Assembly (NCBI GenBank): GCA_001692895.1
Contig: KV748267.1
Location: 124,001 to 188,000 of the forward strand
Direction of reading: 5' to 3'
From: Cenococcum geophilum 1.58
Taxonomy: Eukaryota; Ascomycota; Dothideomycetes; Gloniales; Gloniaceae
Length of the DNA stretch: 64,000 nucleotides
This document shows positions 11,396 through 23,196 of this stretch, one piece after another (position 1 is the first letter of the stretch; the number at the start of each line of letters is the position of its first letter). A program made the translations under genes and the position numbers. A model generated the notes under the pieces. It was given only the letters and a program-made list of their open reading frames with translations, made no database searches and was not told where the DNA came from.

Positions 11396-11960
11396 GTAGT
11401 CGTGGAGGCACTCCGGGCCAAGGGAGGATATTTTCAAGGAAGGACCCAACTATAGCACCTACTAGGTGTTGCAATAGCTTTAAGTAGTAGATATCTACAT
11501 ATCTATATAGTTTTATTAATATCAGTAGACTATTTAATAAGATACAATACGTGCTTAGGCTTTTAACAACGCGTTTTTTAACTTTAACGAAATTGATGTC
11601 AGGACTGAGCAATAGCCATATTATAAAATTTATACCATTTAGAAGCCCTAAGTCTTAAAAATAATGTATAAACTTTTGGTAATAATAACGCGTTGTGTGA
11701 ATAAATAAATTAGATATCCGTAATCTCCGTTTTACGGATTTTGCTTAGGATTTTAACAAATCTCGCCAAACCCTCTCAGACGTGATTTTGCAATTCGGAA
11801 GACGGCGTAGGTTATTCCGATGCTAGCTAAAAAATCGCGTCTGAGCTCGCTGAGGTAAATACTGACGTGCCTCCCCCCTAATTAGTCAGCACGTAGGTGG
11901 TTGGTGCACCGAACGCGTAAATACGCGTTCGTACACTAGGTGCTGTAATTATATAATTTG

Positions 11961-14410
11961 TTACTGCGTATATTAATAATATCTTAATCTATTTGTCTTT
12001 GCTTTCTAAGCATTAAAAGCATATCTAAATAGTCCTTAAACGCCTATAAGACGCGGGCTTATAATATAATATTAAAAAATACAAGTTCTATACGTCCAAA
12101 GTTATATACTTAGGCCTAATTATATCCCGCGACAGAATTAAAATAGACCCTAAGAAAATCGCTGCGATTATAAATTAGGAAAGTTTTAGTAGTATATAAA
12201 ATATCTAAGGATTTCTAGGATTTATAAATTTCTACTATTAATTTATTAATTACTTCTTAAAAATTATTTAGCTATTAGTAAACTTAATAAGGAAGAATAT
12301 AAGATTTAAATAGACTACTAAATATAAATAAGCTTTTAATAACCTAAAATATCATTTTATAACTGCTTTAATTCTTACCTACTTTAATCCGGACCTTAAA
12401 TATATTATTAAAATAGACTTATCTAATTATACACTAGAAGGGGTATTATCGCAGTATAATAAGAACGGCGAGCTACGCCCAGTAGCCTTTCTCTCCTAAA
12501 AACTTACCCCTACTAAATTAAACTACGAGATATATAATAAGGAACTACTTATAATTGTTAGATGCTTTATATAATGGCTTTTAGAACTTAAAGGATTATT
12601 ATTCCTAATACGCGTATTAATGGACTATAAAAACCTGTAGTACTTTATAACTATAAAGCAATTAATATAACGCCAAATTTATTAGGCTGAATACCTCTTA
12701 TAATTTAACTTTAAGATTATATACTAACTTAGCAAACTTAATTAGAAGCCTAACTTATTAATATAATAATTATAGGACTTATCTATAAACGCCTCCAATA
12801 AATATATTATAAATTAATTACAAATTCTACTACCCCCTAAATGCTTTAAAAAACTACACCCTATATTTTTAGACGCGGAGCTTAATAAAAATAAATTAGA
12901 AATTAATAAGTGGGATATAAAAATTAATAAATTAATAGAGTATAAATATAAGAATAACCTTTAGATAGTAGATATAATAAAAGCAATTTAAATAGGGAAA
13001 CGGTAATATAAGAATATTACACTCGCTAAATGCGAAATCCGTAATAATTAGTTATACTATTAATAGAAAATAATAGTCCTAAATTCCAAACCCTTACGAT
13101 TTAAGATACTTAAATTTATACATAATTCCCCTATAGTAGGGCACCCTAGCTATATAAAGACCTATAAGATTATCTAATAAGTATATTACTAGCCTATAAT
13201 ATATAACTATATATAAAAATATATTTAAGTATATAAAATGTGCGTATGTGGGAAAACCTCTTATATAAAGAAGTAAGGAGTACTTTAACCGTTGCTAATT
13301 CTAATATAAAGATAGCGAGATATCTTAATTAACTTTATAGTTAACCTGCCTAACAGTAATAGGTTTATAAATGTTATAGTAATTATTAACTATCTTATAA
13401 AAATGCAATATATAATTCCTATAGACTTAATTAATGCAATATTAGTAGCCGAATATTTTATTAAGTACGTCTTTAAGCTATACGGACTTCCTAATTTAAT
13501 AATATCCAACTATAAAAGCTAGTTTATTTTAGACTTTTAGTAAGCCCTATATAAACAATTAAGTATATAAATATAACTCTTAACTATATTTTATTCTAAG
13601 ATATATAGTTAAACTAAAATTACAAACGTAATTATAGAATAATACCTATAAATATACTGCTCCTACCTATAAAATAACTGGGAAAAGTAGCTACCTTTAG
13701 CTAAGTTTACTATAAATAATATAAGAAATAAATTAATAGGCGTAACGCCGTTCTACGCGACCTATAGATAAAACCCTTAACTTAGATTTAAACTATAACC
13801 TAATATTAATACAACAGGACCTATAATTAAGAGGATTTAACTAATTAACGCGTATAACTTCGCTAATTAAATAAAATAGTTAACGGAACTATTATAAAGT
13901 AAATTAGCGTACGCTTAAATAGTATAGAAATGGCATATAAATAAAGGACGAGTTCCCGTGTAGGACTTTAAGGAAGGTAATATAGTTTACCTAAATATAT
14001 AAAACCTAAAGACTTAACAACCCTTAAAGAAACTTAATTAGAAGTTTGTAAACCTATACTAAATTAAAAAGAGACTAAGCCTATACGCTTATAAGCTTAA
14101 ACTGCTAACTAAGATAAAAAATATATCTAACGTTTTATGTAAGCTTACTATAACCTTTAAAGGGTAAACCTATAACTTATAAAGTGCCGCCGCTACTTCC
14201 TATAATTATTAATAACGGTAACGGTTCTTATTTTATTAACTTAATTAATAATATATAATAGAAAACATAATTTAAACAATTTAAACTCCTTATTAAGTAG
14301 GAAGGATATAAAATATAAACTTAGGAAACCTATAACTAGATTAAGACTAACGCGCCTTCCTTAGTAAAAGAATTCTATAAAGACTATCCTTTATGGCCTG
14401 TTCTAACTAG
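11961..14410 (+). pseudogene. Gypsy pol, 3' half: RT core, RNase H, integrase, chromodomain
   Basis: Continues the RT at the catalytic loop, YINNILIY, where family members have YxDD; both Asp now read Asn, so the polymerase is dead. KKYKFYTSKVIYLGLIIS follows. RNase H spans about 12380-12800 (IKIDLSNYTLEGVLSQY, ELRPVAFLS.KL, NYEIYNKELL). Integrase spans about 12980-14180, with a GHPSYIKTY HHCC-region remnant, a D,D,E core marked by DFIV-like and YGLPNLIISN sequence, and a downstream KFVNLY.IKKR segment like the GPY/F module. The chromodomain at about 14274-14408 shows LLIK.EGY..., then NAPSLVKEFYKDYP. A C-terminal chromodomain, which reads histone marks and guides integration, defines the chromovirus clade. 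Confidence 0.88.
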
Positions 14411-14896
14411 ATAGATATAATATAAAGGTAAATAACTGCTACCTAATATAAATACACGAAACACAATAGCAGGAAGCTTAAAAATTAAAAGAACTTAAAA
14501 TACGTTATAACGTTTATAATATAATTATATAATATATAAGATGTTAAAGAACTTTAACCGCCAGTTAAAGTTATTTAATTAGTTAGATCCACAATAGCTT
14601 CCTTAGGTTAAATTTACCTAATCCTTAAACTCCTATAAACTCCTATAAACTCCTAGGCCTACATTTCTATTTAATTAGGCTAACTAATTTATATAAACTT
14701 GTGCATAAACCTATATACGACCTTTTATATAACCTTTAGCACAACCTTTAGTATAACTTTTTATACAAACTTTTATATAAACTTTTATACAAACTTTTAT
14801 ATATAAGGCAATAACAGAACCTAGTAACTATATTTAACTACCATCTACCTATACTATCTACTAGGCAACTCCGGGGCTTCTATAACGCCTTATAGT

Positions 14897-15075
14897 TATG
14901 CCCGTACTAAATAGTACTATTATTTAGAATTACCCCTTAGATTAATATAGCTAGATTAAAGCTTACCTATAAAGGATACCTTACGGTTTAGCTTATACTA
15001 GATAGTATTATTTTTTAGGTTTTACCCCTTAGATTAACGCAGCTAGGTTAAAGTTTACCTATAAAGAACATACTA
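14897..15075. repeat. tandem duplication inside unit A
   Basis: Two neighbouring units of about 90 bp share the order TA-CTA-ATAGTA-TTATTTAG, a TTACCCCTTAGATTAA run, AGCTAG.TTAAAG and TTACCTATAAAG. The same pair recurs in unit B at about 23570-23740, so the duplication predates the copying of the large unit. Confidence 0.7.
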
Positions 15076-15799
15076 TAAAAGCTACTACTTTAGCGCACTA
15101 GAGTGCTAGAAAGTAATACCAACCCCCTCCTTCCCCTTATACTGCAATGCTACTACTACTAAGACCTAGTAGTGGACCACTAGATGGCTTATACGCCGCT
15201 AAAGACCTTAGCCTAAGAGGTAGGAGCGAAGGATCCTTAGGGTCCTTATACTTATACTTTAAAAGGCTATACCTACTAAAATGGGCCGCTACTTAGTAGT
15301 AAGCGCAGGTATTCCTAGGCCTACTTACCTATTATATACCCTTTTTAGAGTATACCCAACACTCCTAACCTAAGGCTTAGTAGGTAGTGTATTACTTACT
15401 ACCTACTAACTTTACCCCTAACTCCGCCTCTATTATCCGGCCAGTATAGCCCCAGTCTTTTTACTTATTTAGCCCTATAGCTACTAACCCTACTACTAAC
15501 TGCGACCACTATTTGCCTTAGGCGGTAGGGGTATATACGGCAGTTACCTTACTATAGGGGGCCTAAGCCTATAGTAGGCGGATAAAGTTAGCGTATTAGG
15601 CGAGGGCAAACCTAGTAGTAGTAAAGGCTAGTAGCGGGAGGGCTAGCAATAGGGGGAGGGCTAGAGTAGGAGCTAGAGCTAAAGCTAGGGCCGGTAATAG
15701 TAATAATAGTAGTAGTCTATAAATATATATAAGGTAAGTATATACTATACAGCTATTAATACTTACGGCTCCTTTTCTAACTCCTACCTACTAAACTAT

Positions 15800-15940
15800 T
15801 TATCCTTATCGTCGTCGTCGTTATTATTGTTATCAGCGGCTAGCGGTAGTGGCGGTAGCGCTAGCGGCGGTACTACTGTTGCTATTACTGCTGCTATTAC
15901 TACTACTACTGCTACTACTGCTGCTACTACTATTATAGGG
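15800..15940. repeat. trinucleotide-rich low-complexity tract
   Basis: Runs of GTC, TTA, GCGG/AGC and ACT/GCT triplets. The equivalent in unit B is about 24490-24640, with different repeat counts. No protein is assigned. The tract lies upstream, on the plus strand, of several GAGGGCGAGGGCAAGG repeats. Confidence 0.7.
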
Positions 15941-16449
15941 AGGAGAGGGCGAGGGCAAGGGCGAGGGTGAGGGCGCCTATTAAAACCAGTTAGTTATATC
16001 TTATAATTAATAGTTAGAGTTCTAATACTAACTACGTCTTAGCCTAAATTCTATTAAACTAAAGCTAGCAATAATAAAGAAGGGCTATAGCCTATAGTAT
16101 TCTCTCCTTATTAAGGAGGACGTTAGGGAGATATACACACACCTAAAGAGTAGGAGGAGATGTTTTAAAAGCTTTAATAGGAGACGGTTAATAGGTATAA
16201 GTGTAAAGAATAATTTTAAGGTAGTTAAAGATATTATTAAATGAAATTAGAATTTTAATTTATATTTACTTTAATATTTTTAATCTTCTAAACTACTATA
16301 AACTCCTAGGCTAATTAAAATAACGTACTATCTCTTGCGAACTCTTATAAACTTTTATAAACTCCTAGGCTAATAAAAATAATATACTATCTCCTATAAA
16401 CTCCTATAAACTCCTAAACTAATTAAATATATTCTATATATTAATATAA

Positions 16450-19280
16450 AAGTTTTTTAACCCTTTTAAAGTCGCTTACCTTATACGCCCTCCCTTTAAA
16501 ATAGGTATAAAGGTTAGTATTTTATTAGTATATAAATCTCTCTCTACTAACGGCAATTAACATATTAATAGGGTAGTAGGCTCTATACTTTTACGCCTCT
16601 ACCTTTATCTTTTTTAACTAGAAATAGCGCTTTTTTATATATCTAATATATTAACAACCAGCTACTAGATATTTAACCAGCTATTATTAAGGCTATACCT
16701 AGTAATATTTGCTCCTATAGTGTAAGCTTATTTAAGCTATCTTATAGCATACTAAATACCTTTTAGTATACTATTAGGTGGAATAGGTAAGGTTAGTAAT
16801 AGCAATACTAGTGTATTAATAACTCCGTTAACCTATTCTTCTAATTATAAGGTTAATAATAGTATATTAACTCTTACTATATCTAATAATATACGCTTAT
16901 TTGCTCTGGCCGTCTTAATTATATATAACTATATAACCCTAAATACCTCTCGTCTTATAACCTATATAGTAAGAGTATTATCCCTTTTATAAATAGTTAC
17001 GGCGTAATTAAATGCACTGGTATAAAATTCCTAACTATACTAGCCTTATAGCTCCTATAGCTGCTATTATTACTTTCTTATATATCTTATATCCTTTATC
17101 TTAGTATATAAATTATTAACCTTCTTAATAAAGTACTAAAGTTGCTCTACTAATAGTTGCCTAAATTCCTCTTTATAAGGCTATATTTAAAGTAAAGAAG
17201 CTTTAGCATAGAGGTAATTAAAGGTTAGTATATTCTAAAAGTCCAGTCCTAGTTTATATATATATATAAGCTACTAGCGGTATATTATATCTATATACGT
17301 AAATAGCGGTATAGGAATATGCCTATATATTCTGCTATATAATACTTTTACCTGCGTAGTTACCTATTTATTAATAAGAGTTAGGGTAAAGTAAGCTCGC
17401 GTACTATTTCTTGGCTAAGTAATTAGTTATAGGATATTTAGAGCCTAAGTAAGAGTTAAAAGCAGTACTAGATTATAATAACTATAATATTAATCTAGCG
17501 GTACACGGGCAACCTAAACTTATAGTAGTAACTTATCCTCCCTAAGGTAAGTTAAAAAGGCCTTTTAATAGTATATACCGTTAATTATTTCTATATATAT
17601 AGCTAATAGCCTAGCGTAATAAGACATCTCTACCTTACTCTAAAATCTAGTTATTATAGCTTTATTAATAGGAGTAGGAGTTTAGCTTAAAGCTAATATC
17701 AAAGAGGAAACACTTTACGTGTTACTTGCGTTGCTAGGTATATAGCCGTTAGCTAGTTAACTATATACTATTATTTAATTAGCTAGTAGTTAATTCTAAT
17801 ATAGCCTATAAGTAGTCTTCTAAGGTGCGTCTAGTTATAAGTATAGCTGTTTAATTTCTAGTCTATTAATACCTTCTATATTAAAGGCCTAATACGGCAA
17901 AAATATATAACCTTTACTAGTCTAACTACAGCCCCATCCACCGCAACTAAGATACTGCTATTAATCTTTAAGACTCTTTATAATTAGAAACTTTTAAAGT
18001 ACTACTAGTTTAACATCTAGGACATTAACACCTATACTAAGAGAGGTTGTTGCCACTATAATCCTTATAGACGATAAGGATTTCTTAAACTCTTTATATT
18101 AAGTAGTATAATTATACTCTTAAATATATATAGTATACACCTAGACTACATTAGTAACGCAATAGGCTTTACTATTAGCATTAGTAGTATACTATTTATT
18201 AGGTATAAAGATTAAAGTCTTTATAAGAAGTACTCTTTAAAAGTATACTACTGCTTCTTAAATAGACCGACGACCATTTATAAAGACAATTATCTTTAGT
18301 ATTTACTCCGGGACTACGGTATCTAAATCTATACACACGTCTAATAGGACGTATAGTACGTTTTATAAATCTACTTTACCTTTACTAAGCAGCATTATGC
18401 AGATTAAGACATTAGGGCAATCTATAAAAGTCTTAATAACCTTAGTCTAGTATATGTGGTTACCTATAGAGTAAAAACCGGCGCTATTAAGAACTAGTTA
18501 TTCTGCCTCCTTATTAAGTATGGTAGTATAACTAAACTAAACCACGTCTTAATAAAGTATTATTTATAGCTCGCCTAATATTATAAACATTAGTCGGAAC
18601 GATTCCTATTACTTTACTAGATAATACTTATTAATTATAATAAGTCTAATCCTAGCCTGTAGTTCTAGGCTCTTTAACACATCCTAAAAAGACTTTAATA
18701 AGGCCTACTTAGGACTAAGAAGTACGTATATATACACACTATCCTTTACTTTTTTAATTAGGGCCCTATCTAGGCTCCTACTCTTAGCAGTAATAGGGTA
18801 TAGATTAGAACTATTAAGCTTCCAAATATTATCCAACTGTTTATCGCTAAGCTTACTTAGTAGGATTAACTAGATAGTAATCTTACCTATTAAAATTAAA
18901 AAAGTATAAAATAAAAAAAAGTATAAAATAAAAAAAAGTATAAAATAAAAAAAAGTATAAAATAAAAAAAAGTATAAAATAAAAAAAAAACTTTTTTTAA
19001 AACCCGTACGTGTAATAAGAAGTATATCACTAAAACTAAATATTAGATATCTTAAAGTGCTTATCTATTTAAAATAAGGGGTTTAAAGGCAACTTTCTAG
19101 GTTTATATACTAGAGTATTTATTTAAGACATACATTTAAAACAGCTATTTATAAAAGAACATTTTCCTTACGCCAAGCTTCCTTAATAATAGATAGTAAT
19201 TCTTTTAGGTCTATTAAACTAATTGCTATAATATAACCTAGTTATAGTATTAGGTGTAGATAAACCTCTACTTTACCCGC
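16450..19280 (-). pseudogene. RecQ-type DEAH helicase, telomere-linked helicase-like (unit A)
   Basis: Read leftward. Motif I at about 18988-19025 gives DILLITRTGFKKS (family form TGxGKS). Motif II at about 18613-18646 gives LIIINKYYLVK, a degraded IDEYHLVK box. QALLKS-like sequence precedes it and a FSYTTILNKEAE (SAT-like) motif III follows. The second RecA domain shows FINGRR, YKEFKKSLSSIRIIVATTSLSIGVNV near 18030-18110, and motif VI near 17930-17975 (a Q.YLSCGGWGC remnant of QRxGRxGRG). C-terminal sequence continues to about 16450 (AYYPINMLIAVSRERF). RecQ-family helicases unwind DNA 3'-5'; subtelomeric fungal copies are called TLH. Stops and the damaged motifs I, II and VI mean it is dead. 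A 17-bp repeat has expanded just inside motif I. Confidence 0.85.
18901..18990. repeat. 17-bp tandem repeat within the helicase frame
   Basis: Five consecutive copies of GTATAAAATAAAAAAAA. Unit B has a single, altered copy at the matching place (about 33727-33750). Seventeen is not a multiple of three, so expansion shifted the helicase frame right after motif I. Confidence 0.9.
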
Positions 19281-19289
19281 CCCCGTCTT

Positions 19290-20080
19290 CCGCTAACCCT
19301 TATACTATTTCTTTTTATAATTATAATTTTGTTTAGGTATCTAATTAGCTTAAAAGTTTATAAGAGTTTATAAAAGTTCGTAAGAGTTTATAGGAGTTAA
19401 AAAAGAATATAAATTGGCTGTACTTTAATTGGTAATAGGTAGTATATATAGAGGAGCAAAGCTAAACGCGTCCTAGGGCCCATATATAAGCGATTTAATT
19501 GGCCTAAGAGTTTAAAGAAGTTTGTAGGGGTTCGTAAAAGGTAATAGGACTTAGCTAGTAACAAAAGTAGACATAATATAGTTGTGGTATAGGTAGTAGT
19601 AGGAGGAACAGTTTACGGGTAGTATGAAAATTTAAATCTAAAATGCGGTTAAGGTTTTATATAATATATCTTATAGCTTTAACTGCGTTGTAATTAGCTT
19701 TTATATATATAGAATTAAAGATTATTACTTTAAGATTAAAATGCATTGAATAAAGCATTAATAACTATTAGTAGGGCCGTAGTAGAGCTAGTTAAAGTTA
19801 AAATACGCGATCTAAAATATTTAATTCTTACTAAAGGGACGCCTATAATCTCTTAGACACTTTATAAAAGATTTTATTAGGTAATAGGGGCACGCAGGGG
19901 GCTAATATCAGCGCACTATTCTAATTAGTCTAGGAGTTAGGGCGCTATTCTAATTAGCTTAGAAGTTTATAGGCGTTTTAGAGGGTTTATATATTATCCT
20001 ATATTATGGAATAAATCTTTTACAAAGCGTCTAATTTATAAAATAATTTAGGGGTTATTTTATAAATTAGACCCCTAGGA
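19290..20080. repeat. spacer of unit A shared with the 56431-57238 fragment
   Basis: Collinear with 56431-57238 from 'cccccgtcttccgc' to 'aggggttatttta'. It contains inverted-orientation copies of the CTCCTATAAACTCC motif (as GGAGTTTATAGGAG), a CCTAGGGCCCATATATAAG block and GCGGTTAAGGTTTT. No protein was recognised. It lies between the divergent helicase and DUF6589 genes, so it may hold their promoters. Confidence 0.8.
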
Positions 20081-20530
20081 AGAAATTGCGCTACAGCGTA
20101 GCGCTAAGGGCTAGTACTGCGCTTATAGAGTCCTATAAACTCCTAAGCTAATAAGATTACCTTACCCTAGTCCTATAGAATCCTATAAACTCCTAGACCA
20201 ATTAGATTATACTAAAAGGAATTTCTCCTTAAGGGTCTAAGAGCTTATAGGCGCCCTTTATATAAGAACTTAATGTTTCTTATTAAGCGATAACTCTTTT
20301 ATTACATCGCTGTATTTTATACCCTAAATTAACTTTAAAACAGTTGCAATTAAAATTAATTAAAAGCTATTTACTTACTCTATATAATTAAGAAATAATA
20401 GACGTCGCCAGCCTAATATATATCCCTATCTAAAGATTTATAAAGTCCTTTATCTAACGCCCCTTTTAGCCCTCTTTTACTTCCTAATAGACACCCTAAT
20501 AGACACCTAAATAAATATTCTAACAGCAAT

Positions 20531-23196
20531 ATGGACTACCTTAATAATAAGCTTAATAGCGACGCTATTAAGGCTCTTTAGCCTTCCTCTAATAAACCTT
20601 CTCCTACTTACGGTCGATATAATATAAGCTCTAAAAAACAGCAGTTTACGTAATTTAAGCTATAACAGGTAGCTAATATACTCTACCGCGTTTAATAGAG
20701 TTTTTAAACCTTTATACTTACTTAAGCTAGGGCAGAAAAGGGTAAAGTGGTTATAATTTAGCACCTCTAATATGCCTAACTATAATAGTAACAGCGTGTA
20801 CTAATGCGTGCTATAGACAATCTACGCATAAGGGACATCTACTAGCGTCCTTCTCTAGTAAATTCTTTTACTATAGAGCTTAATAATCTTATCCGTTAGC
20901 TATACTTTAGTTAATTTAATTATACTATAGACCTAGAGATACTAGACTTTAAGCTAGTCTTTAAAATTATCTAGGAGGTTGCTCTAATATAGCACACTAT
21001 TCTTTTAAAACTTATAAGTAATTAGCGTACCTACTAAGCTAGTTATAACGCTATACCTTAATCTAATGCGTTATCTAGGCGATTATTTACTATTACTAGT
21101 ATAGTATATTATTCTTGGGCTAAAAAGCAATCTAGCTTCCTCTCTTTAATACTAAATATCTATTTAATAGGCTCTAGTATAAAGCGGCGAGTACTTAAGA
21201 CTCTATTAGGGCTTGGAATATATTATAGTTATTATTAGGCCAGTTAGTTAATAGTTAAAGTTATTAAGGAAGCAGAGGTATAGTACTTAACTCCTATAAA
21301 CTCTTAGGCTAATTAGCTAACTTCTTTAGAGATAGCTCCAGTATTAAGCGTTTAGTAAGTAGGCAGTAATTATCTATAATAACGTTAATTTTAAGGATAA
21401 AAAACGTAATAAGGTTATAGGCTATACAGCTACTATATGGGTAATAACGACGGCGGCTATTGTTCTTTGCCCTAAGCTACTACCTTTAGGTTTATATTAA
21501 GGTATACATAATCTAATAATACTACTTAGGCTTAAAAATATACTAAATACCCTTAATATATCTAGTAAAGATAACGGGATTAGGGTGAATATTATATAAA
21601 GCCTTATATTAGATGCACTTAAGAGAATTTATATAAATAGTGTTAATACTATATTTAGAGATAGTAATTACTATCCTAAAATGCCGAGTATATATTATCT
21701 TCCTATAAATAAGACTACGTTCTAGTAAATTGGCGCTATATTTAAGGATAAGGGTACTATTAAAGATATATATAGCGTCTATAAAAGTATATATTTAGAC
21801 TAGCTTAGTCTATATATACTAGAAAACCCTACTAAATCTAAAGCTATCTATAACAACTTCCGTAATTAACTCTAGCTTATTTATAAAGACTAACTTATAG
21901 TAATCTATATTAGGGCTATTAAAAATAAGTAAACCTAGGCTTGCCGACTATATAACTAACGGGATTAGCTTCTTAGTATACCTATATAGTTCCATATCTA
22001 AATAAACTTACTAAATACTATTATCTATACGCATTAGGCACCTATTATTTCTAAAGAGGAGGCTTATTATTGCTTATAAGCTAATACTACTATATAGGGC
22101 CGCAGTTAGTATAATTAGGAGAATACTAAATATTACCTAATAGAACTAATTATTGCGCAGGGCTTTACGGCACGGGTAGTTATATTATTCTATACAGCAA
22201 TGCGATATAAGGGCTACCTTATTACCTTTAGTAAAGACTTCTTTAAGCAAATAGACCATATTACTAATGCTATTAGTTCTCTTATACTAGATTAATTTTT
22301 AAAACTTATTAAAGACGTCCGTTTAGCCGCCTTTATATTAGATATATAGAATAGTAATAGCTCTAATAAGCAACTATATAACGATATTAAATTCTAGACA
22401 ATATATTATATGCTTTAAAAGGTTAAACTATTTTTAACTATTTGGTATACTCTTAAACATACTAATATAGGCATATTAAGGCACTTTGTTAACCCTCTTA
22501 TTGTCTACTTTTTTAGTGCGTCCTAGCTTAACTATAACCGCAAGATATTATTCTATTAATAGAATCTCTCCTTAGTAAACACTCCTAAATTATAGCATAT
22601 AATACTATCCTCTAGGCTTATTAACTAGCTTAGTAGGGTTACTATATATAAAGCAATTAACCTTAGGCTTAAGTATCTTAACGGTAGCTATAAGATTAAG
22701 ATAAAGTATTATAAGAACTTAACCTATAATGTAGATATTATATTTAACTAAATATATCTATTTAATACTTAGGTTGGGGCGTTATATAAGAGAGTAGAGG
22801 CTATATTTAGTAAGTATATACCTAGGACTTATACTACTACTACTCCACTACCGGATATATTTTTACTTGCTTATACCCTTTTTACTTTAAATCTAGCTTA
22901 GCTACAGAGTACTAAATAATTAGCTAGTAGGAAGTTTTTTAATTCTTATAATATCTTATAAGAAGATATTAAGGTACTAGCGGATAAAGTTAATTAGTTT
23001 AAATAGCAGTATATCTAATAATTAGATACGCTTAGGGGGTTATACCCTTCTAATACCCTAGATAATTTTAATAGATTTACTAATATAGAAGATTATACCG
23101 ACTAGGTTAGGGAGGGGTTAAATAAGGTTATTAATCCGATAATTAACCTTATAATAATTAATATAATTAACCTTATAGGCATTAAGGTAGCTAACT
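20531..23196 (+). pseudogene. DUF6589-domain protein, RIP-degraded
   Basis: Opens at ATG 20531 with MDYLNNKLNSDAIKAL. Read through stops, one frame carries the hallmarks of fungal DUF6589 proteins: a helical N-terminus with SSFLSLILNIYLIGSS, a middle 'NFKDKKRNKVIGYTATI' segment at about 21390-21440, a DQL/'IRAI' box, and then 'RDWLL-IP-WFHIQMNLL' remnants near 21960-22010. LFILD-like sequence (AAFILDIQNSNSSNKQLYND) lies at about 22330-22390, followed by TLKHANIGILRHFVNPLIV at about 22450-22500. Function of the domain is unknown; it is expanded in mushrooms and moulds and often sits in repeats. The length of about 880 codons suits the family. It is divergent to the helicase relic, with about 1.25 kb between them. 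Confidence 0.75.

Larger units (their letters stand above)
10276..11858. mobile_element. non-autonomous Mutator-like element carrying a minisatellite
   Basis: Its ends TTACCTCAG and CTGAGGTAA are perfect 9-bp inverted repeats, and similarity continues discontinuously for about 125 bp inward (AGCTCAGAC, GTCTGAG, TTTGGCGAGATTT). It is flanked by the 9-bp direct repeat ATACTGACG at 10267-10275 and 11859-11867, which occurs once in the undisturbed LTR. A 9-bp duplication with long imperfect TIRs suits the Mutator superfamily. No transposase is present. Each end folds into its own hairpin, for example CTCAGACCAAGAAATCG against its complement about 90 bases inward. A short direct repeat, AACTTTGACGAAATTGAT (near 10432) and AACTTTAACGAAATTGAT (near 11580), borders the minisatellite. 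Confidence 0.82.
4336..11955 (-). mobile_element. Ty1/Copia element 1, nested in the Gypsy RT
   Basis: Two 219-bp LTRs (4336-4554 and 10145-11955, the second interrupted) start TGTTTGTACC or TGTTTATACC and end in TACA or TATA. They are flanked by the 5-bp target duplication ATTTG at 4331-4335 and 11956-11960. The interior reads on the minus strand as gag, protease, integrase, RT and RNase H, the order diagnostic for Copia. RIP has placed stops throughout. It is younger than the Gypsy host. Its interior keeps more TG and CA than the Gypsy, in line with a later arrival. Confidence 0.92.
10145..11955 (-). repeat. Copia 1 LTR, split by a MULE
   Basis: The LTR parts are 10145-10275 (131 bp) and 11868-11955 (88 bp), summing to 219 bp, exactly the length of the other LTR. 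The intervening 1583 bp plus one 9-bp duplication are the MULE. Because pol reads on the minus strand, this is the 5' LTR. Confidence 0.92.
1728..14410 (+). mobile_element. Ty3/Gypsy chromovirus, split and RIP-inactivated
   Basis: The order is 5' LTR candidate, gag with CCHC knuckle, aspartic protease, RT, RNase H, integrase and chromodomain, the standard order of a fungal chromovirus. The element is divided into 1728-4335 and 11956-14410 by the Copia insertion at 4336-11955. Removing that insertion and one ATTTG copy joins RT motif A-B sequence directly to the YIDD-type catalytic loop, here read as YINN. No 3' LTR is visible after the chromodomain: the sequence runs 180 bases and then meets repeat unit A, so the 3' end is probably lost. 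Every domain has many stops, so it cannot be active. Confidence 0.9.

Noticed and set aside
10518..11396. Several overlapping open frames of 73-118 codons on both strands with Ala/Leu/His/Glu or Gln/Ser/Phe repeats
   Set aside because: All come from the 12-bp minisatellite, whose unit is divisible by three and stop-free in all frames; no start context or non-repeat domain supports them.
11352..11612. 86-codon minus-strand frame at the right end of the minisatellite
   Set aside because: Half in repeat, half in AT-rich MULE sequence; no recognisable motif.
15140..16440. Coding gene in the left part of unit A
   Set aside because: Both strands are stop-dense without family motifs and dominated by triplet and CTCCTATAAACTCC repeats; left as non-coding.
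20531..23196. hAT or CACTA transposase
   Set aside because: No DDE/RW or zinc-finger motifs fit; the NFKDKKRN.VIGYTAT and TLKHANIG...HFVNPLIV segments fit DUF6589 better.
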